The notes: generated by a model not told the origin, from the letters alone. Shown: positions 23,330 through 34,570, numbered from the stretch's first letter. The stretch is DNA of 64,000 nucleotides from Cryptomeria japonica (GCF_030272615.1 NC_081412.1:25133501-25197500), one strand, 5' to 3'. A program made the numbers and translations.

Positions 23330-23991
23330 ATGGAGCAAGGGTCGTGGAGGTGCTTAGGCGGGCGGAATGATGCAATGCATCCTCTGGTGGTGTGGTCAGC
23401 CTCTCGCTCGGTTGAAACCCAGTTGGAGGTTGCAAGGAAAGGGTGACGAGATATGCTAGACTTTGTGCGGAAGATGGGTCTGACAGAGTGGGCGAAACTG
23501 TGCGGCAAGCAGACCCCGGTGAAGTCATAGGCGTCGATTGGTGAGGATGGGCGGCCGATGGTGCGACATCAAATCCCACAGAAGATTGCGAAGTTTGTGG
23601 AACGCAGCGAGTTGAGAGGAGGATGCTCGGGAACCATGACCAGTGATGGGATGGCGCAGCCTAATGCAAGACCCAGTCATGCCATCCCCAATTTATCCGA
23701 GGAGGCCCTTGGTTGCTTTCGGTAGGATGGTTTCGTGAGGAATTTTCTGTTAGTAGGTTGTTGGTTTTTTTGGTGGTTTTTCACTGATGTAAGGAATGTA
23801 ACCTTAGTGGTAGGCATAGCTGGTGTTTTTTCTGACTCGGGTTTCATTTTGAGTTGTGTAGGGGTGAGACCCCATATAGTCTTATGATAGTGGAAAATTT
23901 GCAGAGCAGCTGAAGGCATGTAATTTTCTCCTTTCAATCAATACAAATATTAAACCTGTTATCGATCAAAAAAAAGAATATGGGTGTTTGT

Positions 23992-24770
23992 TCAAGGTCG
24001 CCAAATCTTTGATGGTATTATTATTGTTCAAGAGGTTATTCTATGCATGTTAACAATAAAAGATTTATGTTCATGAATTTTGAGCTTTCTAAGGCCTATG
24101 ATAGCATTTGCGAAAAATTTCTGGAAGATATCTTGTGTGCCTTTGATTTTTATGATAATTGAATTCAATGTACCATGGCTTTTTTTACCTTTCCTTATAT
24201 TATTTAGAATTATTCTCTTTATACTATGCTTCATTTTGAAAGAGACCTACATTAAGGAGATCCTCTCTTTCTCATTCTAGCAAAAATAATTGGCAGCTTT
24301 CTAAAACACCTAAATTGTTCTAACTCTATTTCTAGCTATTATCATGGACTATGGAAATTTCAGGTCTTTAATCCATTTCTAGCTATTCACATGGACTATG
24401 GAAATTTCAAGTCTTAAATCCATTTCTAGCTTTCACATTGTGCAATTTGTGGCTTCAATTTCTCATCTTTAGTTTGTAGATTACGCTTGTTTGATGGGCA
24501 ATGTTTATCTTAACAAAGCTATTTCTATTAGTCAAGCTCTTGACATTTATATCTTGTTGTCTAGTCAACTCTTGGATGAGAACAAGTCTTAAATATTTTT
24601 TTCTAGATAAACCTTCATCTTCAAGAACAAATTTATAATATTATTCATGTCCCAATTGTTTCTTCTCCTTTCAATATTTGGATATCCCTTTCTCCTACTT
24701 ACCTTGGGGAAAAAATTGAATATTATAGTAGAATCTATTTAGTGTCAATCATTGGACACATGGATGATTA
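23992..24770 (+). pseudogene. LINE reverse transcriptase relic, middle part
   Basis: Starts with a GFVQGRQIFDG-type block just after the target duplication. MFMNFELSKAYDSICEKFLEDIL follows near 24066-24135 in the place of the DLSKAYDxVxWxFL block, then GDPLFLILAK near 24258 (the RQGDPLSPxLF block), then the palm region FVDYACLMGNVYLNKA near 24475, where the usual Ala-Asp-Asp is degraded. LGEKIEYYSRIYLVSIIGHMDD leads up to the next insertion. Confidence 0.65.
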
Positions 24771-25044
24771 ACTATTGGTGCAGGAGCACCCCATTGTAGA
24801 AGCACAATCAGGATGTCTGAGGTCACTATCTGATTATATTTGGGTCATTTATGACTTGTAAATAATATATGTATGTATTTGAGTTCATTTTTATCCAATG
24901 GAGTCATATTGTAAGGCTACTTGAGCCATTTGTGTAAAAGTTGCTTAGTTGTCCATTTAGGACCTAGTGGGGTCAAAGAGTCAAAATGATGTAAACATGC
25001 CATGAAAGGGCATAAATGCTTGTAAAAGGTCATTTAAGGTTTAT

Positions 25045-25416
25045 TATAGGAGTTGAGAAATACAACCCCACAGTAGCCTGAAGATCTTCTGCAAGCTGAA
25101 TAACTTGTTACAAGGAGAAGCAATGAAGCAATAATCTAAAGAACACACAAAACACAAGAAAAATATTCTCAAAATATGAGAGCTCCAATTCACCAAAAAA
25201 GTATTGTGGAAAGATAATACAATGAAAAGAAAAAATAACCTCTAATAGGTCAAGAAACCCTAAAATGGGAAAACCCTAGGCTTGCACATAATAATTAATT
25301 AAAATAATTAATTATATGCACCTAATGTTAGCTTAAGTGTAAAAAGATAATTGGGAACTTAAAGAATTAAAAAAATATTGTTTAATTAATCAAGTAAAGA
25401 CCCAATTACTCTAACA
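25045..25416 (-). repeat. 3' LTR of the minus-strand copia
   Basis: On the minus strand it starts TGTTAGAGTAATTGGG and ends CAACTCCTATA. It is 372 bp, the same length as its partner. Confidence 0.93.
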
Positions 25417-25425
25417 CCCACCCTT
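25417..25425 (-). other. Polypurine tract of the minus-strand copia
   Basis: AAGGGTGGG on the minus strand abuts the TG of the 3' LTR. Confidence 0.7.
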
Positions 25426-25628
25426 AAGCTAGACTTAGGGAGAAGCTAAAAACCTAGAACAACTACAGAAAGCATGAAAGATGGGTCCCGGCAACAAGGC
25501 CTAATCAGGTACCCAAATACAATGAAATCTCTATGAAATGGAGACAAAGGAGAAAACCCAGTGGGAAAAAAAACTCCTCTCCAAAAAGAGATAAAAAGAA
25601 CATGCTGAAAGAAGAAGAAGGAAGGAAG

Positions 25629-27890
25629 GCCTCATAAAGACCCCCCAAGGACAACTTCCTTCACCCCAAGCATAGAGCACAACTGAAGATAGCGCGGCAA
25701 TGCAAAAGGTTTCATAAAGATGTTTGCAACCTGCTCAGAAGTGGGAATGTACTCTAGAATGAGAACACCATCCTGAATCAACTGACGAATGAAATGCATG
25801 TGAAGCTCAATGTGCTTCGTCTGCTGATGCTCTACCGAGTTGCGGGAAATATGAATAGCACTCTGATTGTCACACCAAAGAACAGTGGGACTATCAAGAG
25901 GAAAACCAAAATCAATCATCAACTGTTGAAGCCATAAGATCTCCTAACTAGCGAGCACAGCAACGCGGTACTCAACCTCTGTAGATGATAATGCATGAGC
26001 AGTCTGCTTCTTACAAGACCATGTGATAGGACTAGAGCCAAGACAGAAAACAAAGCCAGAAGTAGACTTCCGATCAACAACATCACCAGCCCAATCTAAG
26101 TCAGTGAAGCCAACAATGTGAGGTTCCCCTGATGTATAGTGAATGCCATGAGAACTAGTGCCCTGAATGTACCTCAAAATACGTTTGGCAGCTTGCCAAT
26201 GACTCTCATGAGGATCATGGGAGAATCGAGAGACAAGACCAACCGCAAAGGAAATATCAGGACGGGTGTGAGTCAGGTACAACAAACTGCCAACCAATTG
26301 CCTGTAAAGTGTAGAATCTACTAAAGGAGTGGGACAAGTTGTAGTCAAAACAACCCCTGACTGAAATGGAGTAGGAGCAGACTTGCAATCAAGCATGTCG
26401 AAGCACTGAAGCATGTCAAGAGCATACTTCTGCTGGTAGAGAGAGATCCCATCAGAAGACTGAATCACCTGAAGACCAAGGAAATAGTGCAAAAGACTGA
26501 GATCTGTCATCTCAAACTAATCCATCAAGGCACGTTGAATATGTTGAATCATAGAGGATGAGCTACCCATGATGAGAAGATCATCAACATATAGCACAAG
26601 AATCAAGATGTCACCCTCAAGAAGCTGAATGTAGACGGTGTGATCAGAATGACTGCGGGAGAACCCAATGAAGAGAAAGAAAGAGTCCATCTTCTCATAC
26701 CAAGCCCAAGGGCCCTGTTTGAGACCATACAATGAACACCAAAGTCTACAAACCAAAGAACTATCCTACACAAATCCATGAGGTTGTTCCATGTAGATTT
26801 CCTCTTGTAGATCCCTGTGCAAGAAGGCACTCTTCACATCCATCTGAAAAACAGGCCAACGCCGAGAAGCTGCAAGAGATAGTACAAAGAGAATGGAATT
26901 CTTCTTCGCAACAGGGGCAAATGTCTCGGAGTAATCAATACCCTCAACCTGTGAAAACCCCTTCGCAACAAGACGGGCTTTGTACTTATCAATGGAACCA
27001 TCAGAAGCATATTTAGTGTGAAACAACCAGCGACACCTAACCATATTTATGCCCTTAGGAAGAGGATAGAGATCCCAAGTATGATTTCACATCAAAGAAG
27101 AATTATCCTCCTCCATAGCACAATCCCACTCAGGGTGACCTGTCGCCTCTGAAAACTTCTGAGGATTGTCTGAAATAGCATGACTCAAAAGACTAGAACC
27201 CATTGTATGAGAACGAGTGCGACGAGTATCTAAAGGATCACCAACCATAGGACCTGCCGCCTCAACAATAAGGCGAGCCCACTTGGGCATCTGAGGTGGA
27301 GCAGGTGGAGGTGGGGATGGTGGATCATCAACACCATCATCAGAATCATCCTTAAAAAGATCCTGAAGGGGTGCAGTGGTCGGAGTAGGCAGAGGAGTAG
27401 ACATTGGAGTCGGGGTATCCACTGTGGGAAGACGCTCATTAAACTGAACATCCCGTCGAAACAGGACCTCTCTGGAATCAGGATCAAACAACCTGTACGC
27501 CTTAACATCCTCACATTAGCTAACAAAAATGAGTGTTCAGCTCTTCCGCTCCATGGCTTTCCTCTGAGCATCAGGAATAAAGGCCCATGCCTCACTGCCA
27601 AACACTCGAAAAAAGGAAACATCTGGCTTGTCATGAGACCAAGCTTCCTCAGGAGTCATATGTCAAAGAGCCTTGTGAGGCATCCGATTCTGAATATAGT
27701 TGGCAAAATTGATTGCCTCAGCCCAAAAAGATGAATCCATGGACCTGGACTGAATCATACAATTCGCCATCTCCCGTAAAGTTATGTTCTTCCGTTCAGC
27801 GACACCATTCTGCTGAGGGGTGTAAGGAACAATAAACTGATGCTGCAAACCATGCTCAGTGCAAAAATCTCTGAAAGCCTGATTCACATA
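25629..27890 (-). pseudogene. copia integrase end, reverse transcriptase and RNase H
   Basis: All pieces lie in one frame, separated by stops near 27661, 27519, 27085, 26764, 26515 and 25925. In order they are: integrase C-terminal part with TPQQNGVAERKN (catalytic Glu) at about 27800; the RDVQF block near 27430; RT starting with RWLFHTKYASDGSIDKYKAR near 27020; [32 protein letters not shown]; catalytic YVDD at 26580-26591; RNase H with LDWAGDVVDRKSTSGFVF near 26090 and WCDNQSAIHI near 25880; and a C-terminal KHIELHMHFIRQ block. The enzymes would copy element RNA into DNA. Motifs are well kept, so decay is recent. Confidence 0.9.
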
Positions 27891-28797
27891 CTCCCCCCAT
27901 TATCTGTACGTATCCGTCGAATAGAACAGCCAGACTGCTTCTCTACATATGTCTTGAAGATTTGAAATGAATCAAAGACATCAGACTTGTACTTAAGAAA
28001 GTACACCCATGTGCGTCTGGAGAAGTCATCAGTAAACGTGAGTACATACTTGGCCCCTGAAAAAGAAGGAGTGGAAAATGACATGAGGTCACTGTGAATC
28101 AACTCCAAGGGAGCCAAAGCATGAGAGGCTCTTCCCTTCGGAAAGGGATCTCTATGATGCTTGCCAAGCACACAACCATGACAAACACCATCAGTGTAGT
28201 AAATCTGTGGGAGCCCAAGAACAAGTGCTTGTGTACTCATCTGCTGAAGATATCTGTAATTGACATGGCCCAATCACTCATGCCAAAGCTTACTCACTTA
28301 ATCTGCATGTGCTATGAGAGATGAACTTGTACCCAAAGAGGGTTCAAATTCATCAAATCTGTAGAGACAAGATGCAGAATCCACACTACCAGCAGCCACA
28401 ACCAAATCAGGGTCATGGAGGTCTCGAATAGCCACATCATGTGGTGAGAACTCAACTGTCTTACCAGAGCCATAGTGGCAAATCTAATAAATGGACAGGA
28501 GGTTCGTCAAGATGTCAGGGACAACTAGAACATCCTGTAGAGTACCCCCATCCAAAGAGATAGAACCTGAACCCAAGACGGAAAGATGAACTGAGTCACC
28601 CACTGCAATCTGTGAAATACCACAAGAGGCAAGAGAAGTAACCAACTACTGAGTGTGTGTCATATGGTGAGAAGCACCAGAATCTAGAATCCATGTGGAC
28701 CCATAGGTCGAAGCTCTAGCAGTGAGAGCATGACCTTTCCCTGTGGAAGGAGAAAATGCCTGAGGTGAGGAAATGTGATGCTGCTGCATGGCTTCCT
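27891..28797 (-). pseudogene. copia protease and N-terminal integrase
   Basis: The protease site DSGASHHM is intact, with the DSGA codons at 28673-28684. The GAG-pre-integrase zinc region follows (LGHVNYRYLQQ ... CHGCVLGKHH near 28160-28270), then the integrase core with HSDLMSFSTPSFSGAKYV (first Asp) and IRTDNGG (second Asp). The frame then changes inside a run of six G on the minus strand (27891-27896), where one base fewer than the flanking motifs require is present, so the rest of integrase is in another frame. At least three in-frame stops occur between the protease and the zinc region. Confidence 0.85.
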
Positions 28798-29671
28798 CTA
28801 AAGCCTCTGATCATTTCCAACACCTGGAAACTGGATGTCCTTCCTTGCCACAAAAACTGCAAGTCTCTGATGATTTCTTCTTAGTCTTGGAGGAAGACTC
28901 ACCAGACTGTGAAGATTTCCCTTATTTGGGAGGAAATGGTTTTGAATCAGACTTAGGAGCAGGCTTGGAGGAATTCTCACTACCTGCAGAAGGCTTCTTC
29001 GGCTTCGGCTTCGGTTTCTACTTTTGTTTCTCCTTCTCCTTAGAGGACTGAGCAACCAATGCTTTGTTCTTGGAGCCTGAGAGCGTATCCAGCTGAGAAA
29101 GATGAGACTGCTCACGAGACAATCGCTCACAAAAGACATCAAAGGTAGGCATGTTGAAACGAGTACCCAAGCCATCCATGGTGGAGTAGAAAGCAGAGGC
29201 AAAAAACTGAAAGTGTCCCCGAAGCTTCGAAAGAATCAAATGAATACACTTTGTATCAGTCTTGTTCTTTCCACATCCCTGAAGAACATATCTAGTAGTC
29301 TTAAATTTGTTCAAAAACTCCTCAATAGTGAGAAAGGAATCAGGTAACAAAGAAGTCAACTCTGCCTCAATCTGTAATGCCCAAATCTCATTGACCCTCC
29401 CAAAGAGAGAATCAAACTTCAACCACATATCCCAAGGAGTAAGCAACTCATCAAGGTGAAACAGAAGACTGTCAGAGACATGCAAAAAGATCAAACCCAT
29501 GGCATCATCCAGCTTGTTCCGGTGCATAAGAATCTCATAAGGACGTTGCAGGACTGGTTGAACCTCATCCAAAGAAGCCCACAACCCTCATGCCCTGAGA
29601 AGCCTCGTGATGTGGGGCTTCCAGGTGTGATAGTTGTGTGAAGTCAACAACTTAACTGAAGGATCTGCCAT
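28798..29671 (-). pseudogene. copia gag with zinc knuckle
   Basis: The likely start is the ATG at 29671 (MADPSVKLLTSHNYHTWKPH). A TGA at 29588-29590 cuts the frame after 27 codons, and the same frame then stays open from 29584. The central part is a UBN2-type copia gag (WDMWLKFDSLFGRVNEIWAL; YVLQGCGKNKTD). The zinc knuckle CSFCGKEGHPVSRC lies at 28820-28861 and fits CX2CX4HX4C exactly. A TGA follows three codons later at 28811-28813. Gag would package the element RNA. Confidence 0.88.
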
Positions 29672-30920
29672 TAGAACAAAGAAAACTCTGCACCTGCACC
29701 TGCTTGTTGGTTGTTTTTATTATGTGATCTTTCATAATAGACAGAAGATGCAGAAGGGTTTGTTTGTTTTGAGAGTTTAGGTGTTCTTGATTTTTGATAT
29801 AAATGACAGAAAGCGAGAAAAAAACACCCCCCCACAATAGAGAAACCCAAACCCTAGTACATAGTAATGAGAAGGAAGTAGTGCATAAGCAAAAAAAACT
29901 TCAAACTGATATCTCATGTACCTGGTGAAAATTCTGAGAAAAAATATCACAAATCTAAATAGAGCATGCTGAGCGCTTTCCAACGCCTATTTGTTTTTGA
30001 AAAACGGAGTCCGTTTGCCCATTCTACGGCCCCGGAAGTGCAAAAAAGGAAGCCCGACTTTGACTAGTAAAAAATATAGTCAAACAGAAAATGTAGGAAA
30101 AAAATCTACCACCACAAGGTCCGGCTCGGAATCACCTTTCCGACGCCTATTCGTTCGCCAAAATCCGACTCTAGATGCACAATCTAGGCCCAAAAAACCA
30201 ACCCCCTCTCAAAAAGACTAGAGAGGAGGGGCTGGTGGTGGTCCGGGCGGAGGAGGAGCTAGGGCCGGGCGGAGCGGAGTTGGGGCGGAGCTTGGGCTGA
30301 GCGGAGCTTGGCGGGGCGGAGGCGGTGCAGCATGGTCAAAGCAGAGCTTGGCGGGGCTGCCGGAACGAACGGCCGGCGAGGGGGCTACCGGAGCCAGCAG
30401 GAGGAGCCGTCGCTGTCTGCAGCCGATGAGGACCACAGTGATCGGAGGGCCGGCGAGCCAGTGGGGCCGTCCTGACTGGTCCGCAGGCACCGTATGGCAC
30501 CAGACAGTCAGGTCTAGTGCCCGAAACAAAAAAAAAAACTTTTTTTTTGAAAACCTTTTTCGCCCTGCAATTTTTGTGATTTTTTTGTGAATTTTTTTTT
30601 TTTAAATCAAAAAAATCAGGCCTGCATGCCGTAAAAAGACAAAAAAAAAAATTTCAATTTTTTTCTCGATTTGCGTGCTAAAGCCATACGACCTGGATCT
30701 AAGAAAAAATTGCTCCCAGAGGCTCAGGAACCAAAATAGGTCGAATTTTATATGACCATAGGGGTTTTTGGGCCTTCTGAGAACGATGGTGAGGTCCATT
30801 TAGTCCCAAAGTGCTCAGAAGAAAAGGTCAAACCCTAGGCACATAAAAAATCCTGAAACCCCAAATCTGCTTCCAATGCAAAAAATTCTCAAAAACAGGA
30901 ACAGGTAGCTACAGATTTGA
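29672..30920 (-). other. Long leader of the minus-strand copia, with GC-rich block
   Basis: About 1.25 kb separates the primer-binding site from gag. The part at 30215-30520 is strongly GC-rich and contains repeated CGGAGCTTGG-like units on the plus strand. On both sides lie runs of A or T (30528-30560, 30590-30665). An open frame on the minus strand (30218-30529) would be Pro- and Ala-rich and is probably a composition effect. Such leaders carry dimerisation and packaging signals in LTR elements; that role is inferred here. Confidence 0.6.
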
Positions 30921-30932
30921 GCTCTGATACCA
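30921..30932 (-). other. Primer-binding site of the minus-strand copia
   Basis: TGGTATCAGAGC on the minus strand, a perfect match to the usual plant tRNA-iMet site, abuts the 5' LTR. Confidence 0.9.
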
Positions 30933-31304
30933 TATAGGAGTTGAGAAATACAACCCCACAGTAGCCTGAAGATTTTCTGCAAGCTGAATAACCTGTTACA
31001 AGGAGAAGCAATGAAGCAATAATCTGAAGAACACACAAAACACAGGAAAAATATTCTCAAAATATGAGATCTCCAATTCACCAAAAAAGTATTGTGGAAA
31101 GATAATACAATGAAAAGAAAAAATAACCTCTAATAGGTCAAGAAACCCTAAAAAGGGAAAACCCTAGGCTTGCACATAATAATTAATTAAAATAATTAAT
31201 TATATGCAACTAATGTTAGCTTAAGTGTAAAAAGATAATTGGGAACTTAAAGAATTAAAAAAATATTGTTTAATTAATCAAGTAAAGACCCAATTACTCT
31301 AACA
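30933..31304 (-). repeat. 5' LTR of the minus-strand copia
   Basis: It is 372 bp and differs from 25045-25416 at about seven positions (for example GATTTT/GATCTT and AAGGGA/ATGGGA on the plus strand), without indels. Confidence 0.93.
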
Positions 31305-32677
31305 GTTATTTGATATGTTTAAGGTTTTTGTCAAGTTTTGGGGTCATTATGTGAAAATGTCACAAAAAGTTGTCAAAAAGATGAAAAGTGGCAAAATTGC
31401 ATTAAAAGTTGTAAATGGGAAGTTGAAAGGTCTTGGAGGTAGTTATAAGGTCCAAACTGACCAAGAGGCTATAAAAGATTGCATTTGGTCGAACCAAGGG
31501 GGAATGAGAAGGAGGATAACAATTTTGAACAATTTGTGTATTCATAAGCTTGCCATTTTGATAGTTTCTGTTGTTACTTCATTGTTTCCAAGCTTTGTAC
31601 GGATCTGTACAGCCTGGAAACCATGTATAACTATCATGGTTAGATAGTATTTTGAATCATCTTCCTTCTTGTTTTGGTTTGGAATGATTTCATTGAGAAA
31701 CGAAGAAGCTATGGATGTTTTATGGATTGCAACTTCTAGATTTCCTGAAAAATAGTCATGTTGCAGCGTATGGTACGAACGCATATTAAATATTTATGAC
31801 CTCTAAATGGAGTCATTGGAAATATGTATGATTAAACTTTATTTCTCTTTTGGTTTGGGTTGATTTCATTCAGTTTTGAGAAAGTTATGTAAGTTTTGGT
31901 GAAAATAGATTGAAAACCATCAATAATGGAGGTGTGTACGAGGGTTTGTTCATATCTCAAATTATAACCATGGGAAAAATATTAATATTATATTTTTTGA
32001 AATTAGATTGAAGGGGTTTCAATATTAATTTGGTTTGGGATCAATTTGTTTTGTTTTGTAGAAGTTATTTTATGCCCTAGGCGGATTGGGCATGGGCATT
32101 TCTAGTTTTATTTATGACAGTCAAAATAGTCTCCATGTAGAGATCAGAAATTTTAAATGAACCATTGGATTTTTCTAATCTTTGGATATGTTTTACAAAA
32201 CCTAATTATCTACAACTCCACCGAAGGGATTTAGCTAATATTATCAAGTTTGAAAGTTGTGCATAACAGAAAACAGGGTATCAAAACTGTCACAACTGGG
32301 ACAGATTTGGAAGATGTTTACTAGCATGAATTGGATGGACTCAGTGTTGATGGGTAAGAGTTTGTAAGGGATTTACAATGTGTTATGAAGTTTTATGCAG
32401 GCCTATTGAATGGTATATCCAATATAGAAGGATGAGGCATGGATACCTTAAGAACAAGGTATGGTTCATGACTATATTGAATGTTCTTGAATTTGTTGTT
32501 GAATGCTCTTGAATTTGTTTTTGGAACCAAGTCTATTATTTCAAGTTTGGATATTGGATCAAATGTGATAGATTGATCTTGATGGAGAAGTTGTTTTGAT
32601 GCCTTAAATGAATAGTTTGGAATGAACCTTGAAGGGTTCTTGAGTGAATGTGTTTGGAACTATGGTGCTCCACATCA

Positions 32678-32870
32678 ACTGTACAACCCTTAAAGTTGTG
32701 ATTCAATCTCTACTATTTTATAAATTTATGGCTCATATGGCTTTGAAAGGCATTCTTCATAATTTGGACTATAAGATGAGAAAGTTTGTTTGGGAAGGAC
32801 AATTATTGAAAAAGAAATGAAATTTGGTTAGCCTAAAGGGAGAGGTGGCTCAGGTATGAGATCTTCCCTC
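32678..32870 (+). pseudogene. LINE reverse transcriptase relic, C-terminal part
   Basis: After the solo LTR, IQSLLFYKFMAHMALKGILH and then NLDYKMRKFVWEGQLLKKK match the LINE block that follows the RT palm (VIQSxxxxIPxYxM ... IRxFxWxG). This joins logically to the fragment ending at 24770. Confidence 0.6.
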
Positions 32871-33739
32871 CTTAATAATATAGCATTCTCTCATTCCTAG
32901 GACGCTGACCTTGGGAAGAGGTTCTCAAATTTGATAAATAGTGGAGTTGAGTAGTAGTTTGATTAAAGCTAACATTTTTTGAATTTTGGGGAAGGATGGC
33001 CTTGCTCTTGTCTATGATAATGTTTGAGACCAACCTAGTCATATTTGTGTGTAATTTCTAACCTCTTAGACATAAAATATAAATGTATTAAATTTGGTTG
33101 GAGTCATGTTTCTAACTTTAGTATGAGGTCATGCATAATGGTGTGAGGATTTGGAAATGGAAATCTAAAGATCTTTGGTTGGGTCAATAATTCCCTCTTC
33201 TCATAAGGTCCTTTAGATAAACATTCAAATTTCCTTTCATGTGATTTGAAAGGTTGTAGATATATAGAACACAAACTAGTTATAAAACTCTTTTAGCAAA
33301 AAAATTGAAAGTTAAGAACTCTAAGCTTTGGAAAAGGCATTGGCATCTTAAATGTTGGCTAAATTTTAATACTTTCATGTGGCTTGTAGCTTTAGATAAA
33401 TTTATTCATCAAAATAATCTCTAGAAATGTGGGATTGATTGACCAAAAAAAATTATTTTCTACCTTCAAGATGAAGAGTTTGAAAGACATCTTTTATCCT
33501 ACCCTTTGCTACTTTCCTTCATCATTTATGGTGTGATTTGTTGTGACTTTCATTAATCTATTGCTTCTATCTTGGGAATTTGCCACAACCCTTTTTGAAC
33601 CTAAAATCCGTTGATTTGTTACATGATATTGGTCTTGGATAATATACTAGAATATTTGGTGGAAACACAATAAAAAATATTCCTGCCCGATCTAAAAGAA
33701 ACATATCAAGTTTGGATTCAAGATTATCAAGTGTTCACT

Positions 33740-34060
33740 TGATAATAGTTTTGATGTTGGTTCTAATTATTTTGTTGAAGCTCTGGCCATTCACCAAGCT
33801 CTTTTAGAAGCTAAGGCATTTTAACATTATTACTGTAGAATTCGACTTTAATACCTTTCTTGGTCATTTTAAAAGAAAATATTTTGTCTCACTTTTAGTA
33901 GTTGAACAAGTGTATAAAAGATGTTAATTTCCTCATTTGTGGTTTCAATGTTGTTAAATGGAACCGTACTAGAAAGGAAGGAAATCAGGTTACTAATTTT
34001 TTGGTTAAATCAACTTCTAATTGGAATGACATCAAGGTTGATATTAGAAATAACATTGAA
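33740..34060 (+). pseudogene. LINE RNase H relic
   Basis: The piece NYFVEALAIHQALLEAKAF near 33768-33820 corresponds to the N-x-AE-x-x-AL helix of plant LINE RNase H. IITVEFDFNTFLGHFKRK follows, where a VExDS block is usual, and then RKEGNQVTNFLVKSTSNW near 33975-34030, which fits the RxxNxxADxLA end. Frames change between pieces. Confidence 0.5.
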
Positions 34061-34157
34061 ACCGTACTAGAAAGGAAGGAAATCAGGTTACTAATTTTTT
34101 GGTTAAATCAACTTCTAATTGGAATGACATCAAGGTTGATATTAGAAATAATCAAAA
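33962..34157. repeat. Tandem duplication of a 98-bp unit
   Basis: The stretch starting ACCGTACTAGAAAGGAAGG occurs at 33963 and again at 34061 and is almost identical through GATATTAGAAATAA. It duplicates the end of the LINE RNase H relic, so the event is younger than that decay. Confidence 0.9.
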
Positions 34158-34570
34158 GTGTATTGTTTAGGACTTGAGTAGAGACTTCTATGTTCTTGTA
34201 AATGTTGACTACAGTGCCTCTATGAATTCTTGATTCCTAATTGGTGTGTTGATTCACATGATGTTCTTCCAATTTATTCCACTATGGTTAATCTTATTAT
34301 TACTTTATATTTTAAGTGGCTTTCTTGCTCCTCCAATTTTTAACATAAATACAAACATTATTGCCGATACTTAGAACATGTACAATCTTCAAGGGAAAAA
34401 ACACTTATGCCCTATCTATGAGTTTAAAAGGTTCTTTCTTTCTTGTTAATTGTTCAACTTTTACAATTGATCTGTCATAAGTCCTTAATAATAGACCTAC
34501 CTTATAATAGATTTTCGTATTAAAATAATTTTTTATCCTTATATTGAAAAAATTCAATATTACAATCATT

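Larger units (their letters stand above)
22161..23974 (+). mobile_element. Second LINE, 5'-truncated, inserted in the old LINE
   Basis: The 17-mer AGAATATGGGTGTTTGT occurs at 22144-22160 and 23975-23991. The second copy is preceded by a poly-A run, so this is a target-primed insertion. It contains the C-terminal RNase H of a plant LINE, then about 1.3 kb of 3' sequence, and ends TTATCGATCAAAAAAAA. Its base composition is clearly more GC-rich than the surrounding old LINE. After the second target copy the host LINE resumes with its GRQIFDGIIIVQEVIHSM-like RT block. Confidence 0.88.
25045..31304 (-). mobile_element. Full-length Ty1/copia retrotransposon, minus strand
   Basis: A complete 6.26-kb element. 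The LTRs are both 372 bp (25045-25416 and 30933-31304) and differ at about seven positions by eye (1.9%). On the minus strand the primer-binding site TGGTATCAGAGC is a perfect tRNA-iMet match next to the 5' LTR, and AAGGGTGGG is the polypurine tract at the other end. The flanks TTTAT (25040-25044) and GTTAT (31305-31309) are a near target duplication. Gag, protease and integrase are read in one frame down to about 27890, and a frame change leads into the rest of integrase, RT and RNase H. About eight in-frame stops are spread along it, many consistent with C-to-T decay of methylated DNA. Confidence 0.95.
24776..32677 (+). mobile_element. Probable solo LTR, itself interrupted by a copia
   Basis: Outside the copia this element is 24776-25044 plus 31305-32677, about 1.64 kb. 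It starts TGGTGCAGGAGCACC and ends GGTGCTCCACATCA, giving TG...CA ends with a short imperfect inverted repeat. The flanking 5-mers ACTAT (24771-24775) and ACTGT (32678-32682) fit a target duplication with one change. The host LINE RT resumes directly afterwards. No primer site, polypurine tract or coding block is present, so a solo LTR left by recombination is the simplest reading. A non-autonomous DNA element is an alternative. Confidence 0.55.
18700..34150 (+). mobile_element. Old LINE retrotransposon broken by three insertions
   Basis: Fragments in one order and one orientation make up a plant L1-type LINE: ORF1-like sequence (about 18750-19440), endonuclease (20430-20930), first part of the reverse transcriptase (21400-21694), middle part (23992-24770), C-terminal part (32678-32870) and RNase H (33740-34060). 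Between them lie a foldback element (21695-22105), a second LINE (22161-23974) and a probable solo LTR (24776-32677) that carries a complete copia. Removing the three insertions brings the RT pieces back into order, which is the main argument that this is one element. Every part is full of stops and frame changes. The exact ends are not defined. Confidence 0.75.

Noticed and set aside
22654-23579. Overlapping antisense open frames in the second LINE
   Set aside because: Several frames on both strands are open together, which is a base-composition effect. None resembles a known domain.
30218-30529. Pro/Ala-rich 103-codon frame on the minus strand
   Set aside because: It lies in a GC-rich repeat block where long frames are expected by composition. 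There is no start context or homology.
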